A DNA stretch of 64,000 bases, from positions 62,001 through 126,000 of the forward strand of contig JACZJC010000078.1 in NCBI GenBank assembly GCA_014860745.1. The letters are read 5' to 3'. Shown in pieces: positions 9,325 to 19,208 of the stretch (position 1 is its first letter; the number at the start of each line of letters is the position of its first letter). Made by a program: the position numbers and the translations under genes. Source of the DNA: Anaerolineales bacterium. Its GTDB lineage: Bacteria; Chloroflexota; Anaerolineae; Anaerolineales; Villigracilaceae. Under the pieces are notes generated by a model, which was not told the DNA's origin, searched no databases, and saw only the letters and a list, made by a program, of their open reading frames with translations.

Positions 9325-10356
9325 CTATGGAATATCGAGCGTGATCTTGCCGAAATTTTCACCCCGCCACAATCGTTCCTGAGCGGCGGCGGCATCCTTC
9401 AAAGGGAAAGTCGTATCGAGAACGGGCTTGAGTTTACCAGCAACCACCAAATCCATCACTTCGCTGAAATCCGCCAGTGTGCTCATGGTGGAGCCGATGA
9501 TCGAAAGATGTTTTGCAAAAATAAATCGGTTGTCGATCTCAAAGCGCGGCGCAGCGCTGTTGCCAACGGTAAGCAGCCGTCCGCCTTTGCGAAGCGCGCG
9601 CAGACTCAACGGAAAGGTCGTGCCCACATTGTCAACGATCACATCCACGCCGCGTTTTTCGGTTGCAAGAAAAATCGCCCTCGACCAATCCTCCTCCTTC
9701 GAGCGGTCGATTAAAATGTCCGCGCCGAGCAGTTCAGCCTTTTTCAATTTTTCCGAGTTCGATCCCACGACAACGACTCGCGCGCCAAGATATTTTGCGA
9801 CTTGCACGCTCGCCGAATTCACGCCTCCACCCGCACCGACAATTGCCACCGTTTCCCCTGCTTTTACTCCCCCGCGCTTGACCATCGAATGCCATGCAGT
9901 CTGATATACCAATGCCGCTGCAGCCGACGAATGAAAATCAAAACCATCGGGCAGTTTGTAAAGCTGCCGCTTGGGTAGACAAATGAATTCAGCGTAAGTT
10001 CCACGGACCGTTTCACCGAGCAGGTGCCATTCTCGGCACATATTATCCTGTTCATTAAGACAGAATTCACATTGGCCGCATCCAAGGTTGGCATTGATGG
10101 CAACCCTGTCCCCGATCTTGAAACCGGTAACATCATTCCCAAGCGCGGCGATTTCTCCCGCTCCGTCCGCGCCATTGATGTGGGGGAGTTCAAGTTTTAA
10201 GCCCGGCCAGCCGTTCCTTACCATCACATCCATGCGGTTGAGCGCCGCAGCCCGCAGGCGGATTAAAACTTCACCCGCTTTGGGTTCAGGCGTCGGGAAT
10301 TCCGTATATTCCAAGACTTCGGGTCCGCCATGCTGGCGAAAAAGGACTGTTTTCAT
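9325..10356 (-). CDS. Zinc-containing alcohol dehydrogenase / quinone oxidoreductase family protein
   Basis: A 343-residue medium-chain dehydrogenase/reductase. The structural zinc cysteines are present in GCGQCEFCLNEQDNMC (near residues 95-110). The Rossmann fold shows VAIVGAGGGVNSASVQVAKYLGA near residue 165. The usual catalytic-zinc residues look lost: LNRMD stands where the catalytic Cys would be, and NGADGAGE replaces the GHE motif, so the protein probably works as an NADPH:quinone-type reductase. It lies between two membrane glycosyltransferase genes, with a 3-base gap to the upstream one. Confidence 0.85.
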   Translation of the reverse strand: MKTVLFRQHGGPEVLEYTEFPTPEPKAGEVLIRLRAAALNRMDVMVRNGWPGLKLELPHINGADGAGEIAALGNDVTGFKIGDRVAINANLGCGQCEFCLNEQDNMCREWHLLGETVRGTYAEFICLPKRQLYKLPDGFDFHSSAAAALVYQTAWHSMVKRGGVKAGETVAIVGAGGGVNSASVQVAKYLGARVVVVGSNSEKLKKAELLGADILIDRSKEEDWSRAIFLATEKRGVDVIVDNVGTTFPLSLRALRKGGRLLTVGNSAAPRFEIDNRFIFAKHLSIIGSTMSTLADFSEVMDLVVAGKLKPVLDTTFPLKDAAAAQERLWRGENFGKITLDIP

Positions 10357-10359
10357 TGT

Positions 10360-12315
10360 TTAAGCGCCTGCTTCATATTCATAAAACCAGTACATGGTTT
10401 CACCATCCACGCCCTTTTTCTCATGAAGCTTTCCGCCGGGGTAGGCATCTTGAACGGCTTGCAGATCGGTTGTGTTGCTTGGGTGGAAAATAAATATCAA
10501 GTGGTCAGACATGGGGATCGGGTTTTCCGGAGAGCCCCAGGGCTGCAAAACATCGATGCCTTCCACCTGCGGGGCAAGGTAGGAGATGCTGGGAATGGAA
10601 TAATATCCCATGATCGGGTTGCTCATGAAAAAGACCTGTGTGCCCTTGGGTTTGTCTTGAAGTTCATTGGCGATTTCCTGCGCGGTGACCCCTTCATTGC
10701 GGTTGAATTCAACGACGGTATGAGGCGTGTATTTATTGAAATAAAAATTCAGGTCATCCACCGCCAGCAGAACAGTAATTCCTACCAGCGCCACGGTAAT
10801 CCACTTGGCGGGTTTTTGCCACAGCCGTTCGATCAAGTTGCCGGTCTCGCCCAGTCCATGAGCCAGGATCAAAATGCAGAGCGGAGCGGCGGCTACATAT
10901 CGCTGCGCCGCGGGCGTGGATTCGCTCAACCCGCCAAGGAGAATGTAGATCACCAGCCAGAGGAGCAGAAAGATGGATCTACTTTCTTTTGGTTTTGAAA
11001 TAATATAGACCAGCCCTAGAATAAACACACCGGCATACAAAGGCCGCAGGAAGGGAACTTCCGGACGATACCAATGCTGGAGGGGAATAAATGTAAACGC
11101 CTGAACTCCCAACACCATTTGTTTCATCAAAATTCGCCAGGCGGGCTGGTTGGTGATCTGGATTTCATTCTCCAGCCATGAGCCAAGGATGCTTACCCGC
11201 TCAAGCGGGGCAAAATATTGCTCCGGATAACGGAAGTAATACCAGGCAAGGGGTAGCACAACGACTGCGGTTATCCATGCCATTAATCCAAGATTGGCAA
11301 AGGAGCGTTTCAATTTCGTGAAATTGAATAAGCCGCTGATGAAGATCCCCCCAAAGACGAGCGCCAGCAATACGCGGCTGCTCGGGTAAAAATATTGTGA
11401 CAATCCCATTCCCAGCCCGGATAAAATGTAGGCTGTGCGGTTCTCTTTCTCCCATGCATACCAGGCTGTCCCAATCGTGGTGGCAAAGAAAAGGCCGTCC
11501 CAGATATTATTCAATCCGATTCGGCTGAAATGAATATGGAAGTGAAAGCCGGTTAATGCAAGTGCGGCGATCAAGCCGGTGCGCTTGTCGAACATCGTCC
11601 GCCCGGAAAGGTAAATGGCGCCAATGGTCAATGCACCGGCGATGGCGGATGGAATGCGAAGTGCGGCGGTTGTGTTGCCGAGTAGGGAAATGGAGGCGGC
11701 GGGGATTAGAAAATACAATCCCGGGAATGCGTACCAGCCCACAGAAAATATGTTATTCGCTTTTCCCTCCATAAAATTGATACCATAAATTCCTGCAGAC
11801 GCTTCATCCCCATTCAGGATAATCGGGATGCTGTTGGTAGCCAGGGCACGCAACGGAAACGCAAGCAAAGCCAGCCCGAGGGCAAATGCAAAGGTTTTCC
11901 ATTTTGAACGCAGGTCAAGGTCGTTGGTTTTCCAACACCCCGCCACGCATGCGCCAATCCCAATCAGCCAGGCTGCCCATGCCGCGAACGGGCTGACCAT
12001 TTTATCTGTATCACCGGATGCAAAATGTGCCAGGGTCGAGAAAAGGATCGAAACGAGAATTGCCGCGACCTGCCAGTTTTCAACGTTCAGCCGTAGACTA
12101 AGTTTGGTGAAGATACGTTCCAGCTTTGTGCTGAAGGCTTCGTTTCTCGAAGTCAGCACACCCAGAAAATAAATGAACAATCCGCAAAACATTAAGATCA
12201 CCGGTGCCCTGCGCTCGCCGAGGGGAAGCGCCACCTGGGTAATCTGGCTTAAGAATGCCAATAATCCCCCGCCGGCCAGCAGACTAGTTGCGAGATTACG
12301 TTGCGCTGATGACAT
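10360..12315 (-). CDS. ArnT/PMT-like (GT-C) membrane glycosyltransferase
   Basis: About 651 residues from the ATG with an AAGGA ribosome binding site 8 bases upstream; a GTG at 12336 and an ATG at 12324 are alternative starts. The protein has some twelve hydrophobic segments. The first large loop carries ILNGDEASAGIYGINFMEG, the Asp-Glu motif of dolichyl/undecaprenyl-phosphate sugar transferases (PMT/ArnT type), followed by RIPSAIAGALTIGAIYLSGR and FHFHIHFSRIGLNN, both typical of that family. The soluble tail is about 100 residues. It overlaps the end of the upstream YfhO-like gene, so the two are translationally coupled. Confidence 0.8.
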   Translation of the reverse strand: MSSAQRNLATSLLAGGGLLAFLSQITQVALPLGERRAPVILMFCGLFIYFLGVLTSRNEAFSTKLERIFTKLSLRLNVENWQVAAILVSILFSTLAHFASGDTDKMVSPFAAWAAWLIGIGACVAGCWKTNDLDLRSKWKTFAFALGLALLAFPLRALATNSIPIILNGDEASAGIYGINFMEGKANNIFSVGWYAFPGLYFLIPAASISLLGNTTAALRIPSAIAGALTIGAIYLSGRTMFDKRTGLIAALALTGFHFHIHFSRIGLNNIWDGLFFATTIGTAWYAWEKENRTAYILSGLGMGLSQYFYPSSRVLLALVFGGIFISGLFNFTKLKRSFANLGLMAWITAVVVLPLAWYYFRYPEQYFAPLERVSILGSWLENEIQITNQPAWRILMKQMVLGVQAFTFIPLQHWYRPEVPFLRPLYAGVFILGLVYIISKPKESRSIFLLLWLVIYILLGGLSESTPAAQRYVAAAPLCILILAHGLGETGNLIERLWQKPAKWITVALVGITVLLAVDDLNFYFNKYTPHTVVEFNRNEGVTAQEIANELQDKPKGTQVFFMSNPIMGYYSIPSISYLAPQVEGIDVLQPWGSPENPIPMSDHLIFIFHPSNTTDLQAVQDAYPGGKLHEKKGVDGETMYWFYEYEAGA

Positions 12316-14434
12316 TTCTCTCATCCTTGATTTCACTATTAATTGGTTTCACAATGATATTCGCCTCATGGTTTTGGAAATCGCCTCTTTTTTCCGAAGA
12401 CAGCCAAAGCCAAACGGTGATGAAGACTCCAATTGTAAACAATAACAAGCCCAGCGGTACGTCCCAGGGCAGGTAGCGGAAGGTGAAAATGTGCTTCCCG
12501 GCGGGTGCGGATACCTGCAACCTGTCACCATCGATAAGCTCGGTTTCTTTCCCATCGATCCATGCCTGCCAGCCGCTCCACATGTTCTCTTGAACGGTTA
12601 ATATTCCAGCTTTGTCTCCATTACAAGCAACTTGAATGAATCCACCGGAGCCTGATGCTTTGCAGGCCGATTTTTCGTTCCCATCCTCGATGAAGGCATA
12701 GGAATTTTCCGGTTGGAATTTAATTTCGATTTTAGCCGCATCTTCGATGAGTTTTGATTCAGCGTTGATGGGAATCCTTCGTTCAGCTGCCATGCGCGGG
12801 GGTGGCGGGATGCGGTTTTTCCAATCCCAGGTGAGAATGCCCGGAGATAATTTCATACCCATGGCAATTGCGGTCTCGATATAAACATGTTCACCAAAGG
12901 GAGGGTTGACCCATTGCAGGTCTGCGGTTTTCAATTCCTCGAGTGTGATAAAGAGATCGTCACGCAGATAGGTAACACCCGTCCAGTAATTTGAAAATAC
13001 AAGGCAGGTTTGCAGGCTGTAAATGAGCGGAATTACGATGAGCCATTTAACGGGTGTTTCCCATTTTGAAAAACGCCGGGCGAATGAGCTGAGCCAGTTG
13101 AGGGAGAGTAATTTTTCAAGGCCGAATGCCGACACTCCCAGGATAAGCGGAATTGCCAGCCCGGCAATTTGTGGGGGATGCCTTACCCCGGCCAGTACGG
13201 GGAAAATGCCGGCTAATAATTTCAATAGGATGGCGCTTGCAATAAGGAATTCCACAACAATGGCAGTGAGCATAAACCAAATCAATTTTTTGTCGGCAGT
13301 GTCAATATGGTGAAGGGCATAAATAAATAACAGTACCGGCACCCAGCCGATATAAAGAGTGTAAAGATAAGGGTATGGGAACTTCGACATCACTTCGGAG
13401 AAAAAATAGGAAGGTTCGTCAATCACGAGATTGAGAATCAAATACGAGATCGGCTGGGCGGAGGTGAATGCAGAGTCCTGCCATTTGGATAGGTTCGGGC
13501 TGAAGTGTAGAAATGGAATGAGGAAAGGCGCCGCCAAAAGAAAGGCGATCAGCGCGGCAAGGATGTAATTTGACCAGGTTGTTTTTACGTTTTCTTTTCC
13601 CCGGTAAAAAAAGAGAAATACAGGCAAAATTCCGATCAATCCCACCTGAATGTATCCCTGCCCGGAAACGATGGCCGAGGCTGTCATCACCCCAAGCAGA
13701 AGCGCATTCCTGCGGGTATTTTTCTTTGCCAGACGAATCAAAGCCGCAAGCGCCAGGCTGGCGGCCGCGGTGGAAAGTACAACCCCATACACGCCCAGAT
13801 CCATGCGGCCGGCGAGATGACCTCCCGCAATGGCAATGCCCGCGCTCCACATCCGTGGAAGCCAGCTTAGGTTCAATTCACGAGCGATCCACCATTGCGC
13901 CACACCCGCCAGCCAAAATGAAATGACCAGCGTAATTTTTACGCCGTTGATTACTCCGAAGGCAAGCGTTGTGAGAATAACCACGGGGTGAAGCATGCTC
14001 CCCTGAATATCTGCAAAGGCGGGGTAGCCGCCGCGCTGGAATCCGTTCCACATGGCGCACCAGCCGCAGTTTAAGATTTGGGTCCACATATGGTTGGCGG
14101 CAATGGATGAGCCCAGTTCACGTCCCATGGGAATTTTGCGCGGATCCATGTCCAGGTATTCCCACCCAACATAGATCGCCCAAAGGGCAAGCGCGGTTAA
14201 TTCGAGCCAGGGGAGCAGGTTGAAATTTTTCAGGAACCGTGCAATACGGGAATGGTTCCAGGATCGAATGGGTTCATCCAGGAATACTTGTTTGAAGAGC
14301 TTGGCCCTGCCCGCTTTTGTATTTTTTTGTTCTTCAAGTTTTTTTCTGTAGAACGCCCAGCGCGAAACGAGGATGTAATCCAAAAAAATTGCAAACAGCA
14401 ACAGGACAAGCAGGTAGGCGATTGGCTGGTTCAT
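12296..14434 (-). CDS. YfhO-family membrane protein
   Basis: A 712-residue polytopic protein. It has an N-terminal anchor, a loop with LGSSIAANHMWTQ and GGYPAFADIQGSMLHPV, about ten further membrane segments, a periplasmic domain of about 170 residues, and a final anchor. Before that anchor lies the YfhO hallmark: ENMWSGWQAWIDGKETEL, then GKHIFTFRYLPWDVPLG. YfhO proteins are GT-C-like and contribute to glycosylation of lipoteichoic acids or other surface polymers in Gram-positive bacteria. It shares overlapping ends with the ArnT-like gene downstream. Confidence 0.8.
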   Translation of the reverse strand: MNQPIAYLLVLLLFAIFLDYILVSRWAFYRKKLEEQKNTKAGRAKLFKQVFLDEPIRSWNHSRIARFLKNFNLLPWLELTALALWAIYVGWEYLDMDPRKIPMGRELGSSIAANHMWTQILNCGWCAMWNGFQRGGYPAFADIQGSMLHPVVILTTLAFGVINGVKITLVISFWLAGVAQWWIARELNLSWLPRMWSAGIAIAGGHLAGRMDLGVYGVVLSTAAASLALAALIRLAKKNTRRNALLLGVMTASAIVSGQGYIQVGLIGILPVFLFFYRGKENVKTTWSNYILAALIAFLLAAPFLIPFLHFSPNLSKWQDSAFTSAQPISYLILNLVIDEPSYFFSEVMSKFPYPYLYTLYIGWVPVLLFIYALHHIDTADKKLIWFMLTAIVVEFLIASAILLKLLAGIFPVLAGVRHPPQIAGLAIPLILGVSAFGLEKLLSLNWLSSFARRFSKWETPVKWLIVIPLIYSLQTCLVFSNYWTGVTYLRDDLFITLEELKTADLQWVNPPFGEHVYIETAIAMGMKLSPGILTWDWKNRIPPPPRMAAERRIPINAESKLIEDAAKIEIKFQPENSYAFIEDGNEKSACKASGSGGFIQVACNGDKAGILTVQENMWSGWQAWIDGKETELIDGDRLQVSAPAGKHIFTFRYLPWDVPLGLLLFTIGVFITVWLWLSSEKRGDFQNHEANIIVKPINSEIKDERNVISAT

Positions 14435-14465
14435 TCAAGGGATTTCCTTGCAATGGGAACCATTT

Positions 14466-15635
14466 TTATTTAATGCCCAGTTCGCTTCTCGATATCACCA
14501 GTCTTTGGATCTCGCTTGTACCTTCGTAAATCTCCGTAATCTTTGCATCGCGGAAATAACGCTCGAGGGGTAGCTCTCTACTGTAGCCCATGCCGCCGTG
14601 GATCTGTACTGCATGATGGGTAACGAACATGGCAGTTTCGGATGCGAATAATTTCGCCATGGATGCCTCCAGCGAGTAGCGGCCGTTGGTGGCCTTCGCT
14701 TTTTCTTTTGAAATTGCGGCGTTGTAAACCAATAAGCGCGATGCTTCGATGCGGGTCTTCATGTCAGCGATTTTGAATCCGGTCCCCTGGAAAGCACCGA
14801 TCGGCTGGCCGAACGCCTCACGCTGACCTGCGTACTGTCTCGCGGCTTCGTAGGCAGCTTCCGCAATCCCAAGCGCTTGTGTCCCAATCCCAATGCGTCC
14901 TGCATCCAGAACGGTCATGGCGATCTTGAAACCTTCGCCTTCCTCGCCGAGTCTGTTTTCAGCGGGGATACGGCAATCTTCAAAGATCAACTCGGAGGTG
15001 GCAGAAGCGCGGATGCCCAGCTTCGGTTCCTTCTTTCCGCGCACGAGGCCGGGGGTATTGCCTTCCACTAAAAATGCGGAAACACCCTTTTGTTTTTTAT
15101 CGGGATCGGTCATGAAGAAGACGACGAAATAATCAGCCACCGGTCCGCTGGTGACCCATGATTTGCGTCCGTTCAGGACGTATGTATCGCCGTCGCAGAT
15201 GGCGCGGCTTTTCATCGTGCCGGCGTCCGATCCGCTTTGAGGCTCGGTAAGCGAATAGGCTCCAATGGCTTTGCCGGAAGCTATGGGCATGATGAATTTT
15301 TTCTTTTGTTCTTCGGTGCCGAATTTGAGAATGCCGTGGCAATACAACGAATTGTTGACAGACATGATGACGCCATGCGAGGCGTCCACCTTGCAGATCT
15401 CTTCAAGCGCCAGGACGTAGGCAAGGGCATCCATGCCTGCACCGCCGTATTGCTCGGGAACTTCGATGCCCATGAAGCCCATTTCGCCCATTTTCTTGAC
15501 CGTGGCATGCGGGAATTCGCCGCTTTCGTCGAATTCTGCTGCAACGGGGGCGATCTCTTTTTGTGCAAAATCACGCGCCGCATCGCGGAGCATTTTATGT
15601 TCTTCACTGAGCGGGTAAATGGGAAGGTCTGCCAT
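14466..15635 (-). CDS. Acyl-CoA dehydrogenase
   Basis: A 389-residue FAD enzyme, full length for the short-chain/butyryl-CoA dehydrogenase type. Landmarks: PEQYGGAGMDALAYVLALEE near residue 60, ITPQSG-like LTEPQSGSDAG near 130, YVLNGRKSWVTSG, and the C-terminal QIHGGMGYSRELPLERYFRDAKITEIYEG region with the probable catalytic Glu in the EGTSE segment. It oxidises acyl-CoA to enoyl-CoA and passes electrons to ETF. GGAGA precedes the ATG. It stands alone, divergent from the polyamine transporter, and is paralogous to the gene at 24529-25680. Confidence 0.93.
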   Translation of the reverse strand: MADLPIYPLSEEHKMLRDAARDFAQKEIAPVAAEFDESGEFPHATVKKMGEMGFMGIEVPEQYGGAGMDALAYVLALEEICKVDASHGVIMSVNNSLYCHGILKFGTEEQKKKFIMPIASGKAIGAYSLTEPQSGSDAGTMKSRAICDGDTYVLNGRKSWVTSGPVADYFVVFFMTDPDKKQKGVSAFLVEGNTPGLVRGKKEPKLGIRASATSELIFEDCRIPAENRLGEEGEGFKIAMTVLDAGRIGIGTQALGIAEAAYEAARQYAGQREAFGQPIGAFQGTGFKIADMKTRIEASRLLVYNAAISKEKAKATNGRYSLEASMAKLFASETAMFVTHHAVQIHGGMGYSRELPLERYFRDAKITEIYEGTSEIQRLVISRSELGIK

Positions 15636-15950
15636 GGGTCAATCTCCGGGTTGATTTTCTAGGGATTATACCGCCATGCACATGGCCGGTTTATTTCCCA
15701 GCGTGGGGAATGCATGCGCGAGCCGGCAGGCCCGGACGCAGACCGAGGCGCGTGTCCTATTCGGCAATCGGGAATTGACTTTCATTCTTAATTTCCCATA
15801 TAATTTGTGCAAACACCGGCAAGCGTCGTATCTTTGGGTTGGCAGCGGTGTAATTATGTGTACATGAGAGGAGGTGGCCCGGGCTGATTGTATTATCGCT
15901 CGTTCGTTCAACCGAGGTTTTTCCAATTTAGAGAAAAAGGAGAGAGAGTG
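15636..15950 (+). promoter_or_regulatory. Intergenic region with the promoter and long leader of the polyamine ABC operon
   Basis: The 315-base gap between the divergent acyl-CoA dehydrogenase and binding protein genes holds a promoter at 15775-15804 (TTGACT, 18-base spacer, TATAAT). About 140 bases of leader follow. The leader has a 6-bp hairpin (ACACCG at 15813 with CGGTGT at 15846) and a consensus GAGGAGGTGG at 15868 that lies 13 bases upstream of an in-frame TTG at 15888. The favoured start is the ATG at 15951 behind AAGGAGAGAGAG, because only it gives a proper lipoprotein signal peptide. Confidence 0.65.
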
Positions 15951-17186
15951 ATGAAAAAGTACGCTTTTAATTTAATAGCGTTGTTTGTTTTGGGGAGCCT
16001 TGTGCTTTCAGCCTGCGGAGGCGCAGCCCCCGCAACGGAAGCTCCATCTGGTGCAACGGAAGTTTCATCCAGCGCCACGGAAGCGCCTGCGGCTGCCACC
16101 GAAGCGCCTTCGATGGAATTGGAAGGTGCGCTTTCGATTGTTGCCTGGGCTGGTTATATCGAGCGCGGTGAAACCGACCCCGCCTATGACTGGGTGACAA
16201 GTTTCGAGGCTGAGACCGGTTGTATTGTTTCAGTGAAGACCGCCGCCACATCCGATGAAATGGTAGCTTTGATGAACGAAGGCGGTTTCGACCTCGTGAC
16301 CGCTTCCGGCGACGCCTCCAACCGCCTGATCTCCGGCGGGCGTGTTCAGCCGATCGACATTTCCCGCGTCCCCAGCTATGACAAAATCGATTCGCGCTTG
16401 CAAAACGCTCCCTGGCATACTGTGGACGATGTCCATTACGGCGTGCCGTATTCTTCCGGTGAAAATATCTTAATGTACAACACCGAAGTGTTTGGCGATC
16501 AGCCTCCCACAAGCTGGAATGTAGTCTTCGAAGAAATGACCCTTCCGGATGGCGAATCCAACAAGGGACGCATTCAGGCCTACGATGGTCCAATCTATGT
16601 GGCGGATGCTGCCCTCTACTTAAAGAGCAAGAATCCTGAACTCGGTATTACGGATCCCTATGCCCTGAACCGCGATCAATTCAATGCGGCGATTGAGTTG
16701 CTCCGCCAGCAGCGCACATTGATCAACCGCTATTGGCATGATGCCTTTGTTCAGATGGACGACTTCACCAATGAAGGTGTTGCCGCTTCCGGTTCCTGGC
16801 CTTTCCAGGCGAACCTGCTGAAGTTTGGCGGCGCTCCGATTGAAAAGGTTGTTCCTGTGGAAGGCGCAACCGGTTGGGCGGATACCACCATGCTGCATGT
16901 GGACTCTGAACATGTCAACTGCGCCTACGCGTGGATGGAACACTCTCTCGACCCGAAGGTGCAGGGCGACCTGGCCGCCTGGTTCCAGAATGTTCCGGTC
17001 CGCCTGGATGCCTGCGATGGCAACGAATTATTGGGTGCGGATGGCTGTGTGAACAACGGCTTGAACGACTTCGACAAGATTCAATGGTGGCGCACTCCCA
17101 CCACCGACTGTGGTGATGGCCGTATGGAATGTGTGCCCTATCATGAATGGGTCACGAACTACGTAGCCGTCATCGGCGGTCGTTAA
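15951..17186 (+). CDS. Polyamine-type ABC transporter substrate-binding lipoprotein
   Basis: A protein of 411 residues with a lipoprotein signal peptide (lipobox VLSAC, Cys at residue 22) and a linker of repeated ATEAP units. The mature domain begins GALSIVAWAGYIERG and continues SFEAETGCIVSVK, the fold seen in PotD/YdcS binding proteins. Its ATPase partner is notably YdcT-like, so a YdcSTUV-type putrescine/spermidine importer is plausible. Late cysteines (LDACDG, GADGC, TTDCGDGRMEC) suggest disulfides. It is tethered outside the membrane and delivers substrate to the two permeases encoded downstream. A strong hairpin separates it from the ATPase gene. Confidence 0.88.
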   Translation: MKKYAFNLIALFVLGSLVLSACGGAAPATEAPSGATEVSSSATEAPAAATEAPSMELEGALSIVAWAGYIERGETDPAYDWVTSFEAETGCIVSVKTAATSDEMVALMNEGGFDLVTASGDASNRLISGGRVQPIDISRVPSYDKIDSRLQNAPWHTVDDVHYGVPYSSGENILMYNTEVFGDQPPTSWNVVFEEMTLPDGESNKGRIQAYDGPIYVADAALYLKSKNPELGITDPYALNRDQFNAAIELLRQQRTLINRYWHDAFVQMDDFTNEGVAASGSWPFQANLLKFGGAPIEKVVPVEGATGWADTTMLHVDSEHVNCAYAWMEHSLDPKVQGDLAAWFQNVPVRLDACDGNELLGADGCVNNGLNDFDKIQWWRTPTTDCGDGRMECVPYHEWVTNYVAVIGGR

Positions 17187-17201
17187 TTTTAATTTGTGCT
17201 T

Positions 17202-17235
17202 GAGTATCAGGCGGGGGAGTCCCCGCCTGATACTC
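17202..17235 (+). terminator. Strong 15-bp hairpin between binding protein and ATPase genes
   Basis: A perfect 15-bp stem (17202-17216 with 17221-17235) closes a GAGT loop and is followed by only a short TTTC. It can act as a partial terminator or 3' stabiliser, leaving more binding-protein mRNA than transporter mRNA. Such an arrangement is common after ABC binding-protein genes. Confidence 0.65.
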
Positions 17236-17260
17236 TTTCAATCGGTGAAGAGCAGTCAAT

Positions 17261-18301
17261 ATGATGAACAATCCCTCCGCGCCAGCCATTCAGTTCGATC
17301 AAGTGAGCCGCCATTTTGGAGAAGTTAAAGCTGTTGACCAGGTTGACCTGGAGATCATGGATGGGGAATTCTTTTCCATGCTGGGGCCTTCCGGTTCCGG
17401 GAAAACCACCTGCCTGCGGATGATCGCCGGGTTCGACAGACCCACCTCCGGGAAAATCCGATTATACGGACAGGATGTCTCCAACCTGCCGCCCTACGAT
17501 CGGGACGTTAACACGGTCTTTCAGGATTATGCATTATTTCCACATATGAATGTGGGGGATAATATCGCCTATGGCTTGATGGTGAAGAAGGTCGCCAAAG
17601 AGGAGCGGGTAAGACGCGTGGATGAAATTCTCGAACTCGTCCAACTTACGGGTTTTGCAGGGCGAAAGCCATCGCAGCTCTCCGGCGGACAAAGACAACG
17701 CGTCGCCCTCGCCCGTGCCCTGATCAACCACCCGAAGGTTTTGCTTCTCGATGAACCGCTCGGCGCCCTGGACTTGAAACTGCGCCAGCAAATGCAGGTC
17801 GAGTTGAAAGCGATTCAAAAGCGGGTCGGCATCACCTTTATTTTTGTCACACACGACCAGGAAGAAGCGATCACAATGAGTGACCGCATTGCTGTTTTTA
17901 ATCAGGGAAAGATCGAGCAGATTGGTTCGCCATCGGATGTTTACGAAAGACCATCTTCGGCATTTGTGGCGGGGTTTGTGGGGACGTCGAACCTCGTCAA
18001 GGGAGAGGTTGCCAAACGCATCACCGGCTCCGAACAGACCTTCTCGATCCGCCCGGAGAAGATTCATCTTGGCTCGGTCAGGGACAAATCCGCCGAAGAC
18101 ATGGTTTCCATCGATGGTGTCGTTCGTGATGTGATTTATCTTGGCCTTTACACCCGCTACCTGGTGGAGATCGAGGGCGGAGGTGATCTGGTTGTGATCG
18201 AGCAAAATCTGAAGACCACATCCATGGAAGTTCTCTCTGCAAAGGGACAAAAAGTAAAACTCTCCTGGCAGAAAGACCATATCAGCCGCGTGGGAGGTTA
18301 A
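17261..18301 (+). CDS. potA: Polyamine-type ABC transporter ATP-binding protein
   Basis: A 346-residue ATPase of the PotA/YdcT type. Walker A is GPSGSGKTT near residue 45; the Q-loop is in VFQDYALFPHM; the signature is LSGGQRQRVALARAL; Walker B is VLLLDEPLGALD; the H-loop is FVTHDQEEA. The C-terminal 110 residues form the TOBE regulatory domain (SIRPEKIHLG). Two ATG codons in tandem are possible starts. It energises the permeases encoded immediately downstream; the PotB gene starts one base after its stop. Confidence 0.92.
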   Translation: MMNNPSAPAIQFDQVSRHFGEVKAVDQVDLEIMDGEFFSMLGPSGSGKTTCLRMIAGFDRPTSGKIRLYGQDVSNLPPYDRDVNTVFQDYALFPHMNVGDNIAYGLMVKKVAKEERVRRVDEILELVQLTGFAGRKPSQLSGGQRQRVALARALINHPKVLLLDEPLGALDLKLRQQMQVELKAIQKRVGITFIFVTHDQEEAITMSDRIAVFNQGKIEQIGSPSDVYERPSSAFVAGFVGTSNLVKGEVAKRITGSEQTFSIRPEKIHLGSVRDKSAEDMVSIDGVVRDVIYLGLYTRYLVEIEGGGDLVVIEQNLKTTSMEVLSAKGQKVKLSWQKDHISRVGG

Positions 18302-18302
18302 T

Positions 18303-19208
18303 GTGTTAAACCGCATCTCCACGTTTTTTTACCGGAGGCCCGGCCTGGTTTTGGCTCTTTTCCTTACGCCGCCGTTGTTGTACATGGTGGTGGTTTATCT
18401 TGGTTCCTTGTTCTCGCTATTAATTAATAGTTTTTTCTCGATCGACGATTTCACAGGCATGGTCATCCGTGAGTTCACGCTGAAGACCTATGCCCAGATC
18501 TTCAACCCGGCCAATCGCGAAATCTTTATGCGGACCGGATCCATGGCTTTTTTTGTAACTGTCGTGGATGCGCTGATCGCATTCCCCCTGGCTTATTACA
18601 TTGCAAAATTTTCCTCGCGAAGATTAAAGACCTGGCTGCTCATTGCGGTGACAATTCCGCTCTGGTCGAGTTATCTCGTGCGTGTGTATGCCTGGAAGTT
18701 GATCCTCGCTAAGGAGGGAATCCTCTCCTGGTTTATCAACCTCCTTCACCTGAACGGTCCGCTGGATTGGCTGCTCAGTTTGCCGGGCATTGGCGGGTCG
18801 TCCCTTTCCCTTTCACCGATTGGGATGTTTATCGTCTTCGTCTATATCTGGCTTCCTTACATGATCATTCCCATCCAAACTGCATTGGAGCGGGTCCCCG
18901 GCTCGCTGCTTGAAGCCTCCAGCGATCTGGGTGCAAAACCCTACCAAACCTTCCGCACCGTTATATTGCCGCTGGCTTTTCCCGGTGTTGTGGCGGGCTC
19001 TATTTTTACTTTCTCATTGACGCTGGGAGATTTCATCGTCCCGCTCACGCTCGGAAATTCCAAATTCTTTATCGGACAGGCGGTTTATTCCTATCAAGGC
19101 ACAGGTGGTAATATCCCGCTCGCCGCCGCGATGACCATGGGACCAGTTGTAATTATGGTGGTGTACCTTTTGATCGCCCGCAAACTCGGAGCCTTCGATG
19201 CCCTCTAA
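18303..19208 (+). CDS. potB: Polyamine-type ABC transporter permease (PotB-like)
   Basis: A 301-residue inner membrane permease starting at GTG behind GGAGG, which lies in the end of the ATPase gene. There are six hydrophobic segments. The EAA loop that contacts the ATPase reads [29 protein letters not shown] near residue 200. It forms the channel heterodimer with the next gene product. The stop overlaps the start of the next permease by 11 bases, so the two are translationally coupled. Confidence 0.92.
   Translation: MLNRISTFFYRRPGLVLALFLTPPLLYMVVVYLGSLFSLLINSFFSIDDFTGMVIREFTLKTYAQIFNPANREIFMRTGSMAFFVTVVDALIAFPLAYYIAKFSSRRLKTWLLIAVTIPLWSSYLVRVYAWKLILAKEGILSWFINLLHLNGPLDWLLSLPGIGGSSLSLSPIGMFIVFVYIWLPYMIIPIQTALERVPGSLLEASSDLGAKPYQTFRTVILPLAFPGVVAGSIFTFSLTLGDFIVPLTLGNSKFFIGQAVYSYQGTGGNIPLAAAMTMGPVVIMVVYLLIARKLGAFDAL

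Noticed and set aside
15888-15950. TTG at 15888 as the start of the binding protein
   Set aside because: It would put 21 residues with Arg/Gln before the signal peptide; the ATG with AAGGAGAGAGAG gives a normal lipoprotein start.
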